Shown: piece after piece, positions 1 to 8,376 of the stretch | How positions within the stretch are numbered: position 1 is the first letter of the stretch | Layout of the letters: the number at the start of each line of letters is the position of its first letter | Source: Chara braunii | Lineage: Eukaryota > Streptophyta > Charophyceae > Charales > Characeae | Assembly (NCBI GenBank): GCA_003427395.1 | Contig: BFEA01000812.1 | Span: 340,336-366,949 of the forward strand | Direction of reading: 5' to 3' | DNA: 26,614 nucleotides | Made by a program: the position numbers and the translations under genes | Notes under the pieces: generated by a model | What the model was told of the DNA's origin: nothing | The model's database searches: none | What the model saw: only the letters and a program-made list of their open reading frames with translations

Positions 1-67
1 CCGCCGCTCCCCACACTGCCCAAAGCACCCCCCCACCCCGCCTGCCCCCTTGCACAAATGCGTCAAT

Positions 68-134
68 CGCGTTCAGGCGCGTTCAGTGAACGCGCGTTCA
101 CTGCGTTCAAAAACTGAACGCGGAACGCGCGTTC
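68..134. repeat. GCGTTCA palindrome cluster
   Basis: About eight copies of the heptamer GCGTTCA or its complement TGAACGC (one truncated to GAACGC) lie within 70 bp. They form a perfect 20-bp palindrome at 84-103 (CAGTGAACGCGCGTTCACTG), a 7-bp stem with a 5-nt loop at 103-121, and a 12-bp palindrome at 123-134 (GAACGCGCGTTC). This is read directly from the sequence. The role is unknown; a multi-site protein-binding region or the remnant of a palindromic mobile repeat are both possible. Confidence 0.8.
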
Positions 135-2240
135 AATGAATGCGCGGTAACATAGTGCAAGGCCGCTGCGTAAGGCTCACGCGTGCGAATCCGGGGATGA
201 ACCCGGACGTAAAACAAGGCGGGGGCGTGCAAAAAGGGGGCAAGGAAAAGGCCGAGCGGCACTCGGAAGCGCCGTGGGGCGCCGGCCACGGTGGAGGGTC
301 CTTCGGGACATCTGTTAAAATTGGACGATACAGAGAAGATCAGTTTGTCGCCGACGCGAGGCCGGCGGGTATAAGTTGGGAAGAAACTGCCTTCCCGAGC
401 TATTTACCTCGAGTCGTTTTTTTGGCCAAGTGGAGCACTGTGTGCTTCCCGATCGGAGTGCGCAATTTTGAAGGATGTCACCACGACAAGGGTGACGAGC
501 GAAGATGTTGACGGGGCAAGGCAGGGCGCAGCGGAGGGGAGGTAGTGCGCGCGAACATTGATGGAATAGGGCCGAGGAAGAGATGAGTTAAGGGTTTTTG
601 GTTAGGGCGAGTGCGATGGAAGAGTTAGTTTGGGCAATAGATGAGTGAATCGGGGACTGGAGGGGAAAAGGTTTGCGCCGGGACTATGGCGGGTGAAGGA
701 GGGATGGGGGCGGGAAGTGCAGGACAACCTTGATTCGTAACGGATTTCGGTGTGTAGCGCCGCCTGTCAGTGGAAGTCGCCACCCGATCTCGCTGCAGGC
801 ATAGTATTGGAAGTCGGTTGAAAGGGGCTATTGTGGCGGTGCATTTACCAGTGTCCTAGCGGGAAATTCATTCGGTATTACTCACCCTGTCTGTGGCATA
901 AGAGTAGCAAAGCAATTGAGAGTCTGCAGATTGGCCGGCCGCGGCACGACCTGTCAACGGAGAACTCTCTCTCCCCTCCCTTGTACGTGCACTTGCATAT
1001 GCAGTATTGGACGTGCCCATTACTAACGACAGATTCGCCCGAGGGTGCCCATGTTAAACAACAGTGGTGGTATGAGGCCGGCCATGAGGTTGCAGGCTGC
1101 CGGCCGGTCGGTATGCTTGAGCTGAGGGACAGGGTTGGAGTTGGCTTTCGGGGCGAGGGCTTGACCGGTACGCCGAAGGGAGCTTCGTGCGGGGCTTGGG
1201 GGTCACTGGCGGGCTGCTACATTGCTACTTCACGGGCGAGGCAGTCTGTACTCAGCCATGAGGCTTACCTGCCGAACTAAGCTGCCTAGCCTGTGGACGC
1301 TCGCGGGGTGAGGGGAATTGCAGGGCGAAGCGGCAGGCTCCCCGGGACCTGTCTCGGCCAACTGCGGCGCTGGACACGTTGTGTCTTGCTGCAGACGGTC
1401 TTCGACTGCTATAGACAGTTGCGAGTTGCTGCCGCGCGTGCAGCCATTGCTTGTTCTCAGAGTTGCGCTGCCCGCCGCAGCAGTAACCAAAGCCTGTTAT
1501 AGGTCGCTGTATTGTTTCGACTACAGCCGCAAGGAGGCGATACGGTTGCAACATCGGGATTGTTGGGGAGGAGCGTAGTACGGAAGGGGTGGCAGGGTTG
1601 TGCGAAGGTCTGCTACTATAGTATGGTGAAGCGGTGACAGAGGGATCATTACGGCGGTTTGAAAGCTCGTCAGGAGGGGCTATTTCAACAATTTGATTCA
1701 GTTTGACCAAGCTGCCAGTCGGCTGCCATTGCAGGGCCCTCAGGTGCTGAAGGAATCAAGGCTCTCTCACGCAAGTCTGAGTGTATCTTCCTGATTGAGT
1801 GTCTCACTCCTCCTCATTTTGTCCTTCCCAATCTAAGTCTGGTCCTTTGGCTTTGAGAGGAAGGCGGCAAGCGGGCGTGTGGCCCGTAACCTGCGCCAAG
1901 GCCTTTGTGGGAGGTTGCCCCACCTATTGCGGGAGCTCTGCCGGGACTCAGGCGGAGTCCTAGAGGCAGGGAACTGAGTGGTAAACCCTTGACTCCCTCT
2001 ATAAACCCAACTATAACCCCTACCTGTACATCTCTCTATGTTTGACTGAGCGTATTGTGTGGATCATGTACCCTGATTTTGGTTTGACTGTCAGGACCTA
2101 AGTCAGACTGAAGTAAAGGAGTGTGTGTACAATCTCAGCTTCAGCTTTGTTGATTGCCTGAAAGCAGATTGTGAACGAGATGGGTTGCATCTATAGGAAG
2201 GTTGGGAGGAAGGCGGTATTGTGTGCAGATTGACTGGGTC
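135..2240. other. No convincing gene
   Basis: Two open frames on the + strand (140-511 and 831-1280) show no recognisable domain, sensible composition or supporting neighbour, so I treat them as chance. A CTCTATAAACCC sequence near 1998 resembles a TATA box, but no transcript below it can be supported. The stretch is otherwise unannotatable spacer or decayed repeat. Confidence 0.5.
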
Positions 2241-2246
2241 CTTAAG

Positions 2247-2281
2247 GCTGGGAGGTCCCCTTAAGTTTGGGGAAGCCCAGC
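2247..2281 (+). repeat. Hairpin 1 (diverged)
   Basis: GCTGGG at 2247-2252 pairs with CCCAGC at 2276-2281. Inside it TCCCC (2256-2260) pairs with GGGGA (2269-2273), closing the 8-nt loop TTAAGTTT. Only the TAAGTT part of the family core is kept. Confidence 0.7.
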
Positions 2282-2306
2282 ACTTTGTTTATTTTTGGTT
2301 TGCATG

Positions 2307-2347
2307 GAGCCTCAGAACGCTCTATAAGTTTAGGTAGCCTGAAGCTC
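2307..2347 (+). repeat. Hairpin 2
   Basis: GAGCCTCAG (2307-2315) pairs with CTGAAGCTC (2339-2347) over nine positions with one C.A mismatch. The exact family core occupies 2319-2335. Confidence 0.75.
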
Positions 2348-2360
2348 TGGAGGCTGGGAT

Positions 2361-2381
2361 GTCCCCATAAGTTGGGGGGAC
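2361..2381 (+). repeat. Hairpin 3 (short, diverged)
   Basis: GTCCCC (2361-2366) pairs perfectly with GGGGAC (2376-2381). The short loop contains ATAAGTT, the centre of the family core. Confidence 0.65.
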
Positions 2382-2405
2382 CCGGTGCTATGAATTGCGT
2401 GGAGG

Positions 2406-2438
2406 GTCAGGACGCTCTATAAGTTTAGGTGTCCTGAC
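2406..2438 (+). repeat. Hairpin 4 (perfect 8-bp stem)
   Basis: GTCAGGAC (2406-2413) pairs perfectly with GTCCTGAC (2431-2438). The loop is exactly the 17-nt core at 2414-2430. This is the cleanest copy in the array. Confidence 0.9.
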
Positions 2439-2480
2439 TGCTCTGATTTGTGGGGATCTGACTGTGAGTGGTTTTCAGGG

Positions 2481-2515
2481 ACCCAAGGCGCTCTATAAGT
2501 TTAGGTACCCTGGGT
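2481..2515 (+). repeat. Hairpin 5
   Basis: ACCCAAGG (2481-2488) pairs with CCCTGGGT (2508-2515) at seven of eight positions, with one A.C mismatch. The exact core lies at 2490-2506. Confidence 0.75.
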
Positions 2516-2565
2516 TGCCCCGTTTTGTTTGGGGTTCTTTCAGTTTCCTTGATTCTGAATGAGGA

Positions 2566-2601
2566 GGTCTGAACCGCTCTATAAGTTTAGGTGGTTCAAC
2601 C
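2566..2601 (+). repeat. Hairpin 6
   Basis: TGAACC (2570-2575) pairs perfectly with GGTTCA (2593-2598). The stem extends by GGT (2566-2568) with ACC (2599-2601) around a single bulged C. The exact core fills the loop at 2576-2592. Confidence 0.8.
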
Positions 2602-2638
2602 CTTCTCCTGTTTCGTTTTGAGGGAATAATTCTGGCAG

Positions 2639-2675
2639 GGGACAGACCGCTCTATAAGTTTAGGTAGCTTGTCCC
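2639..2675 (+). repeat. Hairpin 7
   Basis: GGGACA (2639-2644) pairs perfectly with TGTCCC (2670-2675). The exact core lies at 2649-2665 inside a larger 25-nt loop. Confidence 0.75.
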
Positions 2676-2720
2676 ACCGCCTCGCACAGATTGGATCAGA
2701 GAGAAACGAACCTGGCAGAG

Positions 2721-2753
2721 GATCAGACCACTCTATAAGTTTAGGTGATCTGA
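2721..2753 (+). repeat. Hairpin 8
   Basis: TCAGA (2723-2727) pairs with TCTGA (2749-2753). An alternative fold pairs GATC plus ACC with GGTGATC around an AG bulge. The core at 2730-2746 has one change (A for the first G). Confidence 0.65.
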
Positions 2754-2831
2754 CCCAATGCCTCGCACATGTTGGAACCCAATGGATACAACTTGATTAT
2801 ATTACATTACTATGCTATTACGAACAGGCTG

Positions 2832-2864
2832 GTCAGGCCGCTCTATAAGTTTAGGTAGCCTGAC
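2832..2864 (+). repeat. Hairpin 9 (perfect 7-bp stem)
   Basis: GTCAGGC (2832-2838) pairs perfectly with GCCTGAC (2858-2864). The exact core lies at 2840-2856. Confidence 0.85.
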
Positions 2865-3097
2865 TATAGCTTATCACAACTGAAGAGATTATAACTAAGA
2901 GATATAATTGAAGGTAAACTTGGGCAGGTTGAGCAATGTTCTCAGTTGAGCGGCCCAGCCTTATGCCCCCTTTGAAGACTAAGTTCAGAAAGGTATATAT
3001 AATTTGGCTATTTAAACAGTTCAAGGTGACTAGAGTGGTCTAGTCATACGCCCAAAGAAGAGAAATAGTTGTGCCCTCTGTTTGTGTATACCTGACC

Positions 3098-3134
3098 AAG
3101 TTAGAGCGCTCTATAAGTTTACGTATTTTGACTT
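3098..3134 (+). repeat. Hairpin 10
   Basis: AAGTTAGA (3098-3105) pairs with TTTGACTT (3127-3134) over eight positions, two of them T.G (G.U in RNA). The core at 3108-3124 has one change. The arms are AT-rich, unlike the GC-rich arms of other copies. Confidence 0.65.
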
Positions 3135-3145
3135 TGGGTCTGGCT

Positions 3146-3183
3146 AAGTTGGGCGCGCTCTGTAAGTTCAGGTGGCCTGACCT
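3146..3183 (+). repeat. Hairpin 11
   Basis: AAGTTGGGC (3146-3154) pairs with GCCTGACCT (3175-3183) at eight of nine positions, two of them T.G. The core at 3157-3173 carries two transitions (GCTCTGTAAGTTCAGGT). Confidence 0.65.
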
Positions 3184-3470
3184 ATGCCTTATATAAGCTG
3201 GGTATAAAGGGTTAAATCACTGAAAGATCATGAACTATTGTTTGCTCAGATTGACTTGGGGATGGTGAGAGTACTTACCTTTGTGGTTAAACCTGCATGC
3301 GGTTGAGTGAGATTACTACTTGATCCGGGGTTCAGGTTGACAGGTAGTTGCTTTAGAGGCTCGCCACGTGCTCGAGCGATAGGAGTTAGATCAATTCCTG
3401 CATTTTCTGAGTTGACCTTATTTTACTTAGATCGATTTTTGCATTTTTTTTGGCTCGCTATCATACTTGG

Positions 3471-4035
3471 ACTTGTATAAATTTTGGTAACCTACTTTCT
3501 TTACGGGAAGCGCTGCCGAAATTTCTACAGATTCAAGGAGTTTGATAATTTTGACTTGTCAAAATTCAGCTTGTCTTTTCGTCATATCTGACTTAGTAAA
3601 AATCTGGAAAGCCTGCTGCCCGAATTTTTGCTAATTCAGGAAGTTAGACAAGAGTGGGCTTTGGGGAGTCAAAGTTAGGTTCAGGTTTCAAATTTAGCCT
3701 CGCATAAATTTTGGGGGAGCACTTTTCTAGGGGGAGTGTTGTCGAAATTTCTGCAAAGACTAAGGAGATAGTCAGATTTTGTTTGAGTTGAACTCAAGGT
3801 TGGGGGCTGAGTTCAAATTCGACTTGGTATAAATCTGGGAAATCCCCAATTCCAAAGGGGGTGCTGCCCAAATTTCTACTAATTCAGAGAGTTAGACAAA
3901 ATTTGACTTTCAAGAGTCATAAATTACTCCGGCTTTTGATATTTGAGCTTGTATAAATTCTGAAAAGACACTTTTCCTACGGAAAGCGCTGCCAATTTGT
4001 TTTTAATTTGGAGGAGCTAGATTATATTTTGACAG
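3471..4035 (+). repeat. Five-unit diverged tandem repeat (~110-125 bp)
   Basis: Five units begin near 3471, 3592, 3702, 3823 and 3949. Each starts with a CTTGTATAAATTTTGG-like block. After 30-40 bp comes a GCGCTGCCGAAATTTCT-like block (near 3511, 3611, 3735, 3861 and 3987), then an ATTCAAGGAGTTAGACAAA-like block. Units differ by substitutions and small indels. Short complementary segments recur before the second block, for example CTTTCTTTACGGGAAG in unit 1 and TTTTCCTACGGAAA in unit 5. It adjoins the hairpin array, but the motifs are different. Function unknown. Confidence 0.75.
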
Positions 4036-5002
4036 GTGGCGATTCTGACAATCCACCCTGAGTAGGGGAGATTTAGCCATTAGTCTACCTTTGCTTGGGC
4101 ACTTGCTTAGAGGCAGACTTGAACTTTAATTGGCAGGTAGCTTTGAGTTAAAACGTGCTATGGAGGTTTATTCCCCATACGCTAATGATATAGCTTGGGC
4201 ATTTAACCTATCTTGTGTTATAGGTCCTTTGGGGTGTCTGATTCAAAATCAGGACTAGACTCAGCTTGATCCCTTGAGAATCACCTTTTATTATCACTGA
4301 TAACAGGTCGGTTGCCGATCCGTCGGTCTTCGACTCAATTTCAACTCGTTCCCCATACTCAACCTTAAAGGCTTTAGCTCTGGTGGTTTGACTGTTTGTT
4401 AAGGGTTTCACCCGGACTTTTATTGAATGACCATTTGACAAAGGTACTGAGTATTTAATTAAAGGTTTGTTGGATCGGCGATTGGGGCTTGCATGGCTAA
4501 AGCGAAGGGGTATGAGCATAGAGAATGGTTGGGGTTGACTCCGTGTAGTGCGTGCTTTGTCGCTTCATTCTTGGTGTGGTTGCAGGTATGTCCTGTGGCT
4601 TGGATTTTTGGGCTTGGACTGCCTGTGATTCCATATACATATACATGGTTGTGAGGAGTCCCACTGGGCCTGTGAGAAGTGATCGTCATAACTCTATCCC
4701 TTTTTGCATGTATGCGTGGGTATACGTATGATGGATATTCGAGGGGCCCAAAAAGGGCCGTGTTAATAACCGCGTGGAAGTTGGGATTTAGAGACAGGGA
4801 AGACACTCCCTTTCGTTTATTTGCGTCTTGGGGCTTTCCTAGTCGGACGTTGGTCCTAGGCCGGGATTCGAGGTCCTTGTCCAGGACATCCCAAGCCCTA
4901 GGCCCTGAAGGGGAGGGGTCTCCCCTTGCATAGAGCCTATTTACTTTGGCCGGCGAGACACTCCACCTGAAAGGCGGAAATGTCGCGAGGGTCGAATGGT
5001 GT

Positions 5003-5075
5003 ATCCTTCAGCCGTTCAATATCATGAGGGGTAGCCCCTCGCGATGACTTCCTTCAGCTATTCAATATCGCGAGG
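5003..5075 (+). repeat. Direct repeat pair with hairpin
   Basis: A block of about 25 bp beginning TCCTTCAGC and including TTCAATATC and GAGG occurs near 5004 and again near 5050, with a few changes. A perfect 6-bp stem, GAGGGG (5026-5031) with CCCCTC (5035-5040), lies at the junction. Confidence 0.65.
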
Positions 5076-5374
5076 CCGGAGTCGCGCTTACCACGTATGA
5101 TTGGCATCAGTGGTCGATATAGTTTTGGCCTGCGGCCGCGCAGTTTTATATTAGAGCCCCGCTCGCGACGCCTCGCCGCCCCCTTCATCTAAAGGTTATG
5201 GGACTGCCGGGATTGCGCGTAGGCGCAGCGCTTGGGACTATTATAGGTCGCCGGCATAGCCCGTAGAAGCGAAGTGTGTCCCAAAAACCATGAGTTTTTG
5301 TCTTAAGGGCTAGGAGACCTTTGCCCAGGCCCCGGGGAGGACTCACCCCTAGGGCCGCGAGAGACGACTGCCAC

Positions 5375-5392
5375 CACAGGCATGAGCCTGTG
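5375..5392. repeat. Perfect 7-bp hairpin
   Basis: CACAGGC (5375-5381) pairs with GCCTGTG (5386-5392) around the tetraloop ATGA. No T-run follows, so it is not a terminator by any known rule. Confidence 0.6.
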
Positions 5393-5495
5393 TACCACCC
5401 ACTCTGCATAAGGGTGCAGAAGAGGGTGTGTGGTCTTCAACCGCGCATGGTGGTTGTCCAGCGTCGAGAGATCAACCCTCTAGGCGCGTGTCAGC

Positions 5496-5511
5496 CGACA
5501 CTTGAGTGTCG
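5496..5511. repeat. Near-continuous palindrome
   Basis: CGACACT and AGTGTCG flank a central TG, giving a 16-bp palindrome. Role unknown. Confidence 0.6.
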
Positions 5512-5749
5512 AACGCGACCCTCGAGACTAAAGAGGACCTCGTGAGTATGGGTACTACCTGGTACGCCATCATTGCGACTGCTTGCGTACGCTTGCATTG
5601 CGAGTCGATATGACTAAGCCCTGTGTCCGCGCGATATTATACTAAGTCTCGCGCACGACGCCTATCCGATTTTCGCGTCAGGAGGTTATGGGTTGGCTAC
5701 CGAGGGACTAGGAGCGTTGTCACGTTGTTCGTGTTGTGTCGTGTTGTAC

Positions 5750-5763
5750 GTGTGTGTGTGTGT
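5750..5763 (+). repeat. Short (TG)n microsatellite
   Basis: An alternating GT run inside a broader GT-rich stretch (about 5720-5800). No gene is attached to it. Confidence 0.7.
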
Positions 5764-6594
5764 ATGTTTTATTTTTGTCTCATAAAGTGTTGTGCGTGTG
5801 GTGTGTGGGATGCATCCTAGTCGACCGACGTCGAGCCACGCTTAGGACTTCAGCCCCCCCAAGAAGTCGGTTCGCTTGCGGGTCCGATAGGCGTATTACC
5901 GCGTGTACCCCCTATGCTACAGCGAACGAGAAACGCCCTCGGCTGGTCCACCTCTGCGATTGCAACCGAGTAGCTTTCGTATTGTGGACTGGTAGCTCGG
6001 CGGGGATACGCCCACCAAGGGGAGGTGACAGCTCGCGTAAGGTGGAGGTAAGTTGTGCCTCGCGTAGGCCTTATCCTGTCGTAGGGGCTCGCGAGAGGTA
6101 TGGCTGGCGCACTCGACCGGAGCGGCCTAAGGAAGCTCCATCTGCGTGTTCGTGACGAGGTAGGTCCAACTCCTGTGTGACGTGGCCGAGAGGGTCCCGC
6201 GCCGCCGCGTGCGGTGCCGGACCGATGCGCCCGACAGCGCCACACTTAAGATCATGGTAAAGACCAGTTCAGAAACTGACCTCCTCAAAATGGCCAGAGC
6301 GTAGTGCAAAAGTCACTACGGTGGGGCCGAGCACCGGCCACGGATCTTACAATTGCCTCCGTGAGGAAGTGCAAAAAGGGGAGGGGGCGAAGTACTGTGC
6401 CCACGTTGGGTGCAGCCGCTGTTACAACAGGCGATTAAGAGGGGAGGTCGCTCCTCACCTCAAAGAAGGCACTTCGGAGCGACAACGGCCGTTGACCCCA
6501 CCAGGGTCGTTGTAGAGAACCAGGGAACCTAGAAGCCGCCCCCCGCCGGGTTGATCTAAGCTAGCGGGTGTGGGGAGGGGATAGACCGATAAAG

Positions 6595-6613
6595 TGGAGC
6601 CGTTGCCGGGGAT
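6595..6613 (+). promoter_or_regulatory. Candidate primer-binding site for tRNA-Asp
   Basis: The sequence TGGAGCCGTTGCCGGGGAT matches the complement of the plant tRNA-Asp 3' end (TGGCGCCGTTGCCGGGGAT, from known tRNA sequence) at 18 of 19 positions. This tRNA primes several plant Ty3/gypsy lineages. By position it would mark the start of the internal region of a + strand LTR retroelement running rightwards. A clean LTR end (CA) is not visible immediately upstream, and no pol follows on this strand before 12.2 kb, so the element would be decayed or non-autonomous. Confidence 0.6.
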
Positions 6614-6740
6614 GGGCTTTCTCCCACGGCCTCGGTCGACTCATGAACTGCGGGGTGAGGGGGAACTGGCGTGACAGGTTGTGGAAAGGTTCCTTTCTGG
6701 TGTTTTCGGCATCGACGCTTTTCGGGTTTTCGGCATCGTT

Positions 6741-6851
6741 GGCATCGAGTACTTCGGGAGGGGCTATCGGCATCGTCGGCATCGAGTACTTCGGGAGGGG
6801 CTATCGGCATCGTCGGCATCGAGTACTTCGGGAGGGGCTATCGGCATCGGC
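6741..6851 (+). repeat. Three tandem copies of a 37-bp unit
   Basis: Three essentially identical 37-bp units begin at 6741, 6778 and 6815, each starting GGCATCGAGTACTTCGGG. The third is followed by divergent sequence. As 37 is not a multiple of three, each unit is read in a different frame, and all three + frames stay open across the array. The near-identity indicates recent expansion. It lies in what would be the leader of the + strand element. Confidence 0.9.
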
Positions 6852-7088
6852 AGTTCTCTCTCGGTGATTCGCTCGCAGGGTTTCCTTGGACTTCGATTTT
6901 CTCTCGATGACACTTGTTTTTTTGGGCGGCGTCGGGGTGTGGGTTCTGTTGGGGTCTTATTTCCGCGTGGGAGGGGGTTGCTGGGCTTGTTGGGTGCTCG
7001 GAATTGGGGGTGTCAGGAATTCTCGATTTTTGCAGGTCCGCTCCGGCCCCGCTTACGACTTCGGCCCGGCTGCCCCAAGATGATTCAG

Positions 7089-7164
7089 GTTAGTCCTTGC
7101 TGGGGAGTGTGATGTTTTTTGTGTGTTTATTTCAAAAATCGACGAACTAAGAGGGATAACACAG
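7089..7164 (+). other. Candidate short intron
   Basis: CAG followed by GTTAGT at 7089 resembles a 5' splice site. A T-rich stretch, an AACTAAG branch-like motif near 7145 and an ACAG at 7161-7164 complete a possible 76-nt intron. This is pattern only; no flanking coding sequence is secure enough to test the frame. Confidence 0.25.
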
Positions 7165-7374
7165 TTTGCTTGCGCGGGTTTGAATGAGGGTGAAAAGCAA
7201 CCAAAGGGCGGTAAGACGAGTCGTGAGGGAAAATAGTAGTGTGGTAGGATCCGCACGCGGGGGAGGGAGAGTGGACTCAAGGGGGAGAGAAGAAAGGGGG
7301 GTTCAAGAGGGTCCGAGGGCGTTATCTATTTGGGATCCAAGGGGGTTGCCGAACATCCTTGACTCGCACGGACT

Positions 7375-7764
7375 GTGGAGGGCACCCGCTCAAGGGGCGG
7401 CTCCCGCACCGGAAAGGGTTCCGCGGGAAGGTTTTGTGTTTTCGATTCTCGACCCACGAGGGTTGTGTGCGGGGCCCGCGAGAGAGACGCCTCCCGCTTG
7501 GGAGGGGAGTTCTCAAGCGGGGACCGTTCGAGACTTGGGGATAAGGAGAGTGGTGCTTCGGGTTCCGGGGCAAGGGAGCGAGGGAAATATACAACCTTCG
7601 TTGTGAGTGAGGGGGAGAGGGGGCTGCCCCGGGGAGAAGAGGTGAGAGATACGTGGGGCGCCTTAGACAAGGGAGCGGAGGACGGGTCTTGGGTGGACCG
7701 GTGCCTTGCCGATTTCTCGGACTCGGACCTAGTGGATTATTGGGATTACGAGAACGAGTATTGA
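7375..7764 (+). CDS. Low-complexity hypothetical protein
   Basis: This frame has a Gly/Arg/Ser/Glu-rich body and a distinctive acidic, aromatic tail (residues such as WVDRCLADFSDSDL and DYWDYENEY), ending at TGA 7762-7764. A second frame, 7184-7606, overlaps it and contains two related WDPRGL/LDPRGL patches, so the true gene may combine both through a frameshift or splice. It lies between the candidate PBS and the family X array, where a leader or Gag-like gene might be expected. I do not recognise it, and G-rich DNA can open frames by chance. Confidence 0.25.
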   Translation: MEGTRSRGGSRTGKGSAGRFCVFDSRPTRVVCGARERDASRLGGEFSSGDRSRLGDKESGASGSGARERGKYTTFVVSEGERGLPRGEEVRDTWGALDKGAEDGSWVDRCLADFSDSDLVDYWDYENEY

Positions 7765-7783
7765 AGGAATCAAGGACCACAAG

Positions 7784-8306
7784 GTATGTATGAATATCTG
7801 CGCAACCTGAGAGACAGTTCCTAAATCTCTGCTTCTCCCACCCCTTTTCGGATACCCCGATTGCATTTCGTGATTCCAACAGAGAAAAGAGTCAGCCGGA
7901 GGCGAAGAAGAAAGAAGGGAACGAAGTGAGAAGGGTTCACGATGAGGTGAATGGGGAGGGGAAATACATAGGCTGGTGATCACCGATTGATAGGCGGATC
8001 AAGTCCTGGGACCCGGATAATTCCACGCTTGAGGTGGGCCGAGTAGAGGCGTGGTTCCGGATAGGCTAACTAGGACTAGGGGTCGGTTCGGTGGGGGACA
8101 TAGGACACAGGTGTGTGACTACGGTCTGACTCCGGAGGAGGGGTTGCCACCCTTCTTCGGGGATAACCTGTGTTCGCGGCTAGTCCTTATACCTGGAAGT
8201 GGGAGGACCTCTCAGCGGGGGAGGACAAGAAGGTAGCCGAGTGAGACGGCGTTCCTTCTCTGGTCCATTTGATCCTACTGGGCTCACAGACACCTTCTCC
8301 TTGCAG
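7784..8306 (+). other. Candidate intron ahead of the cistron array
   Basis: ACAAG then GTATGT at 7784 is a strong 5' splice-site match, and CCTTCTCCTTGCAG ending at 8306 is a strong pyrimidine-rich 3' splice site. No coding frame of note lies in the 523 bp between. If used, it would join the 7.2-7.8 kb segment to the family X array. It is inferred from consensus only. Confidence 0.3.
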
Positions 8307-8376
8307 GGTAGGGGTGGTCTCTCAAGTGGCCAAATAGGGAAGGAGGACTAAAGTCATCTCTCGTTGATTAGGGTGA

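Larger units (their letters stand above)
2247..3183 (+). repeat. Array of eleven hairpins with a conserved loop core
   Basis: Nine copies of a 17-nt core, GCTCTATAAGTTTAGGT, start at 2319, 2414, 2490, 2576, 2649, 2730, 2840, 3108 and 3157. Six are exact and three carry one or two changes. Two earlier relatives at 2247 and 2361 keep only the TAAGTT part. Each core lies between arms that pair with each other, yet the arms differ from copy to copy. Spacing is 49-110 bp except for one 268-bp gap. The fixed loop with changing but still paired stems argues that the fold itself was maintained or repeatedly copied. Function is unknown; a structural RNA, a protein-bound cruciform array or palindromic mobile repeats are candidates. 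Confidence 0.85.
4036..6594. other. Non-coding stretch, possible LTR or spacer
   Basis: No frame here shows a recognisable protein. If the site at 6595 is a genuine primer-binding site, the right part of this stretch would be its 5' LTR, but I could not find a TG start, a CA end or a second copy. The region contains several palindromes (listed separately) and a short TG microsatellite. Confidence 0.4.

Noticed and set aside
140-1280. Two + strand frames (140-511, 831-1280) as genes
   Set aside because: No motif, no paralogue in the window, irregular composition, and other frames are equally open in this GC-rich stretch.
2566-2601. tRNA gene, from the GGTTCAACC B-box-like string in hairpin 6
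   Set aside because: No A box, acceptor stem or anticodon arm at the right spacing; the string is just the 3' arm of the hairpin.
2247-3183. CRISPR array
   Set aside because: Repeats are separated by 49-268 bp, the flanking arms vary with the repeat, no cas genes exist, and the context is eukaryotic.
1747-7774. Shared TGAAGGAATCAAGG at 1747 and 7761 as a duplicated element end
   Set aside because: Fourteen bases match by chance about once in a window this size, and the flanks do not align.
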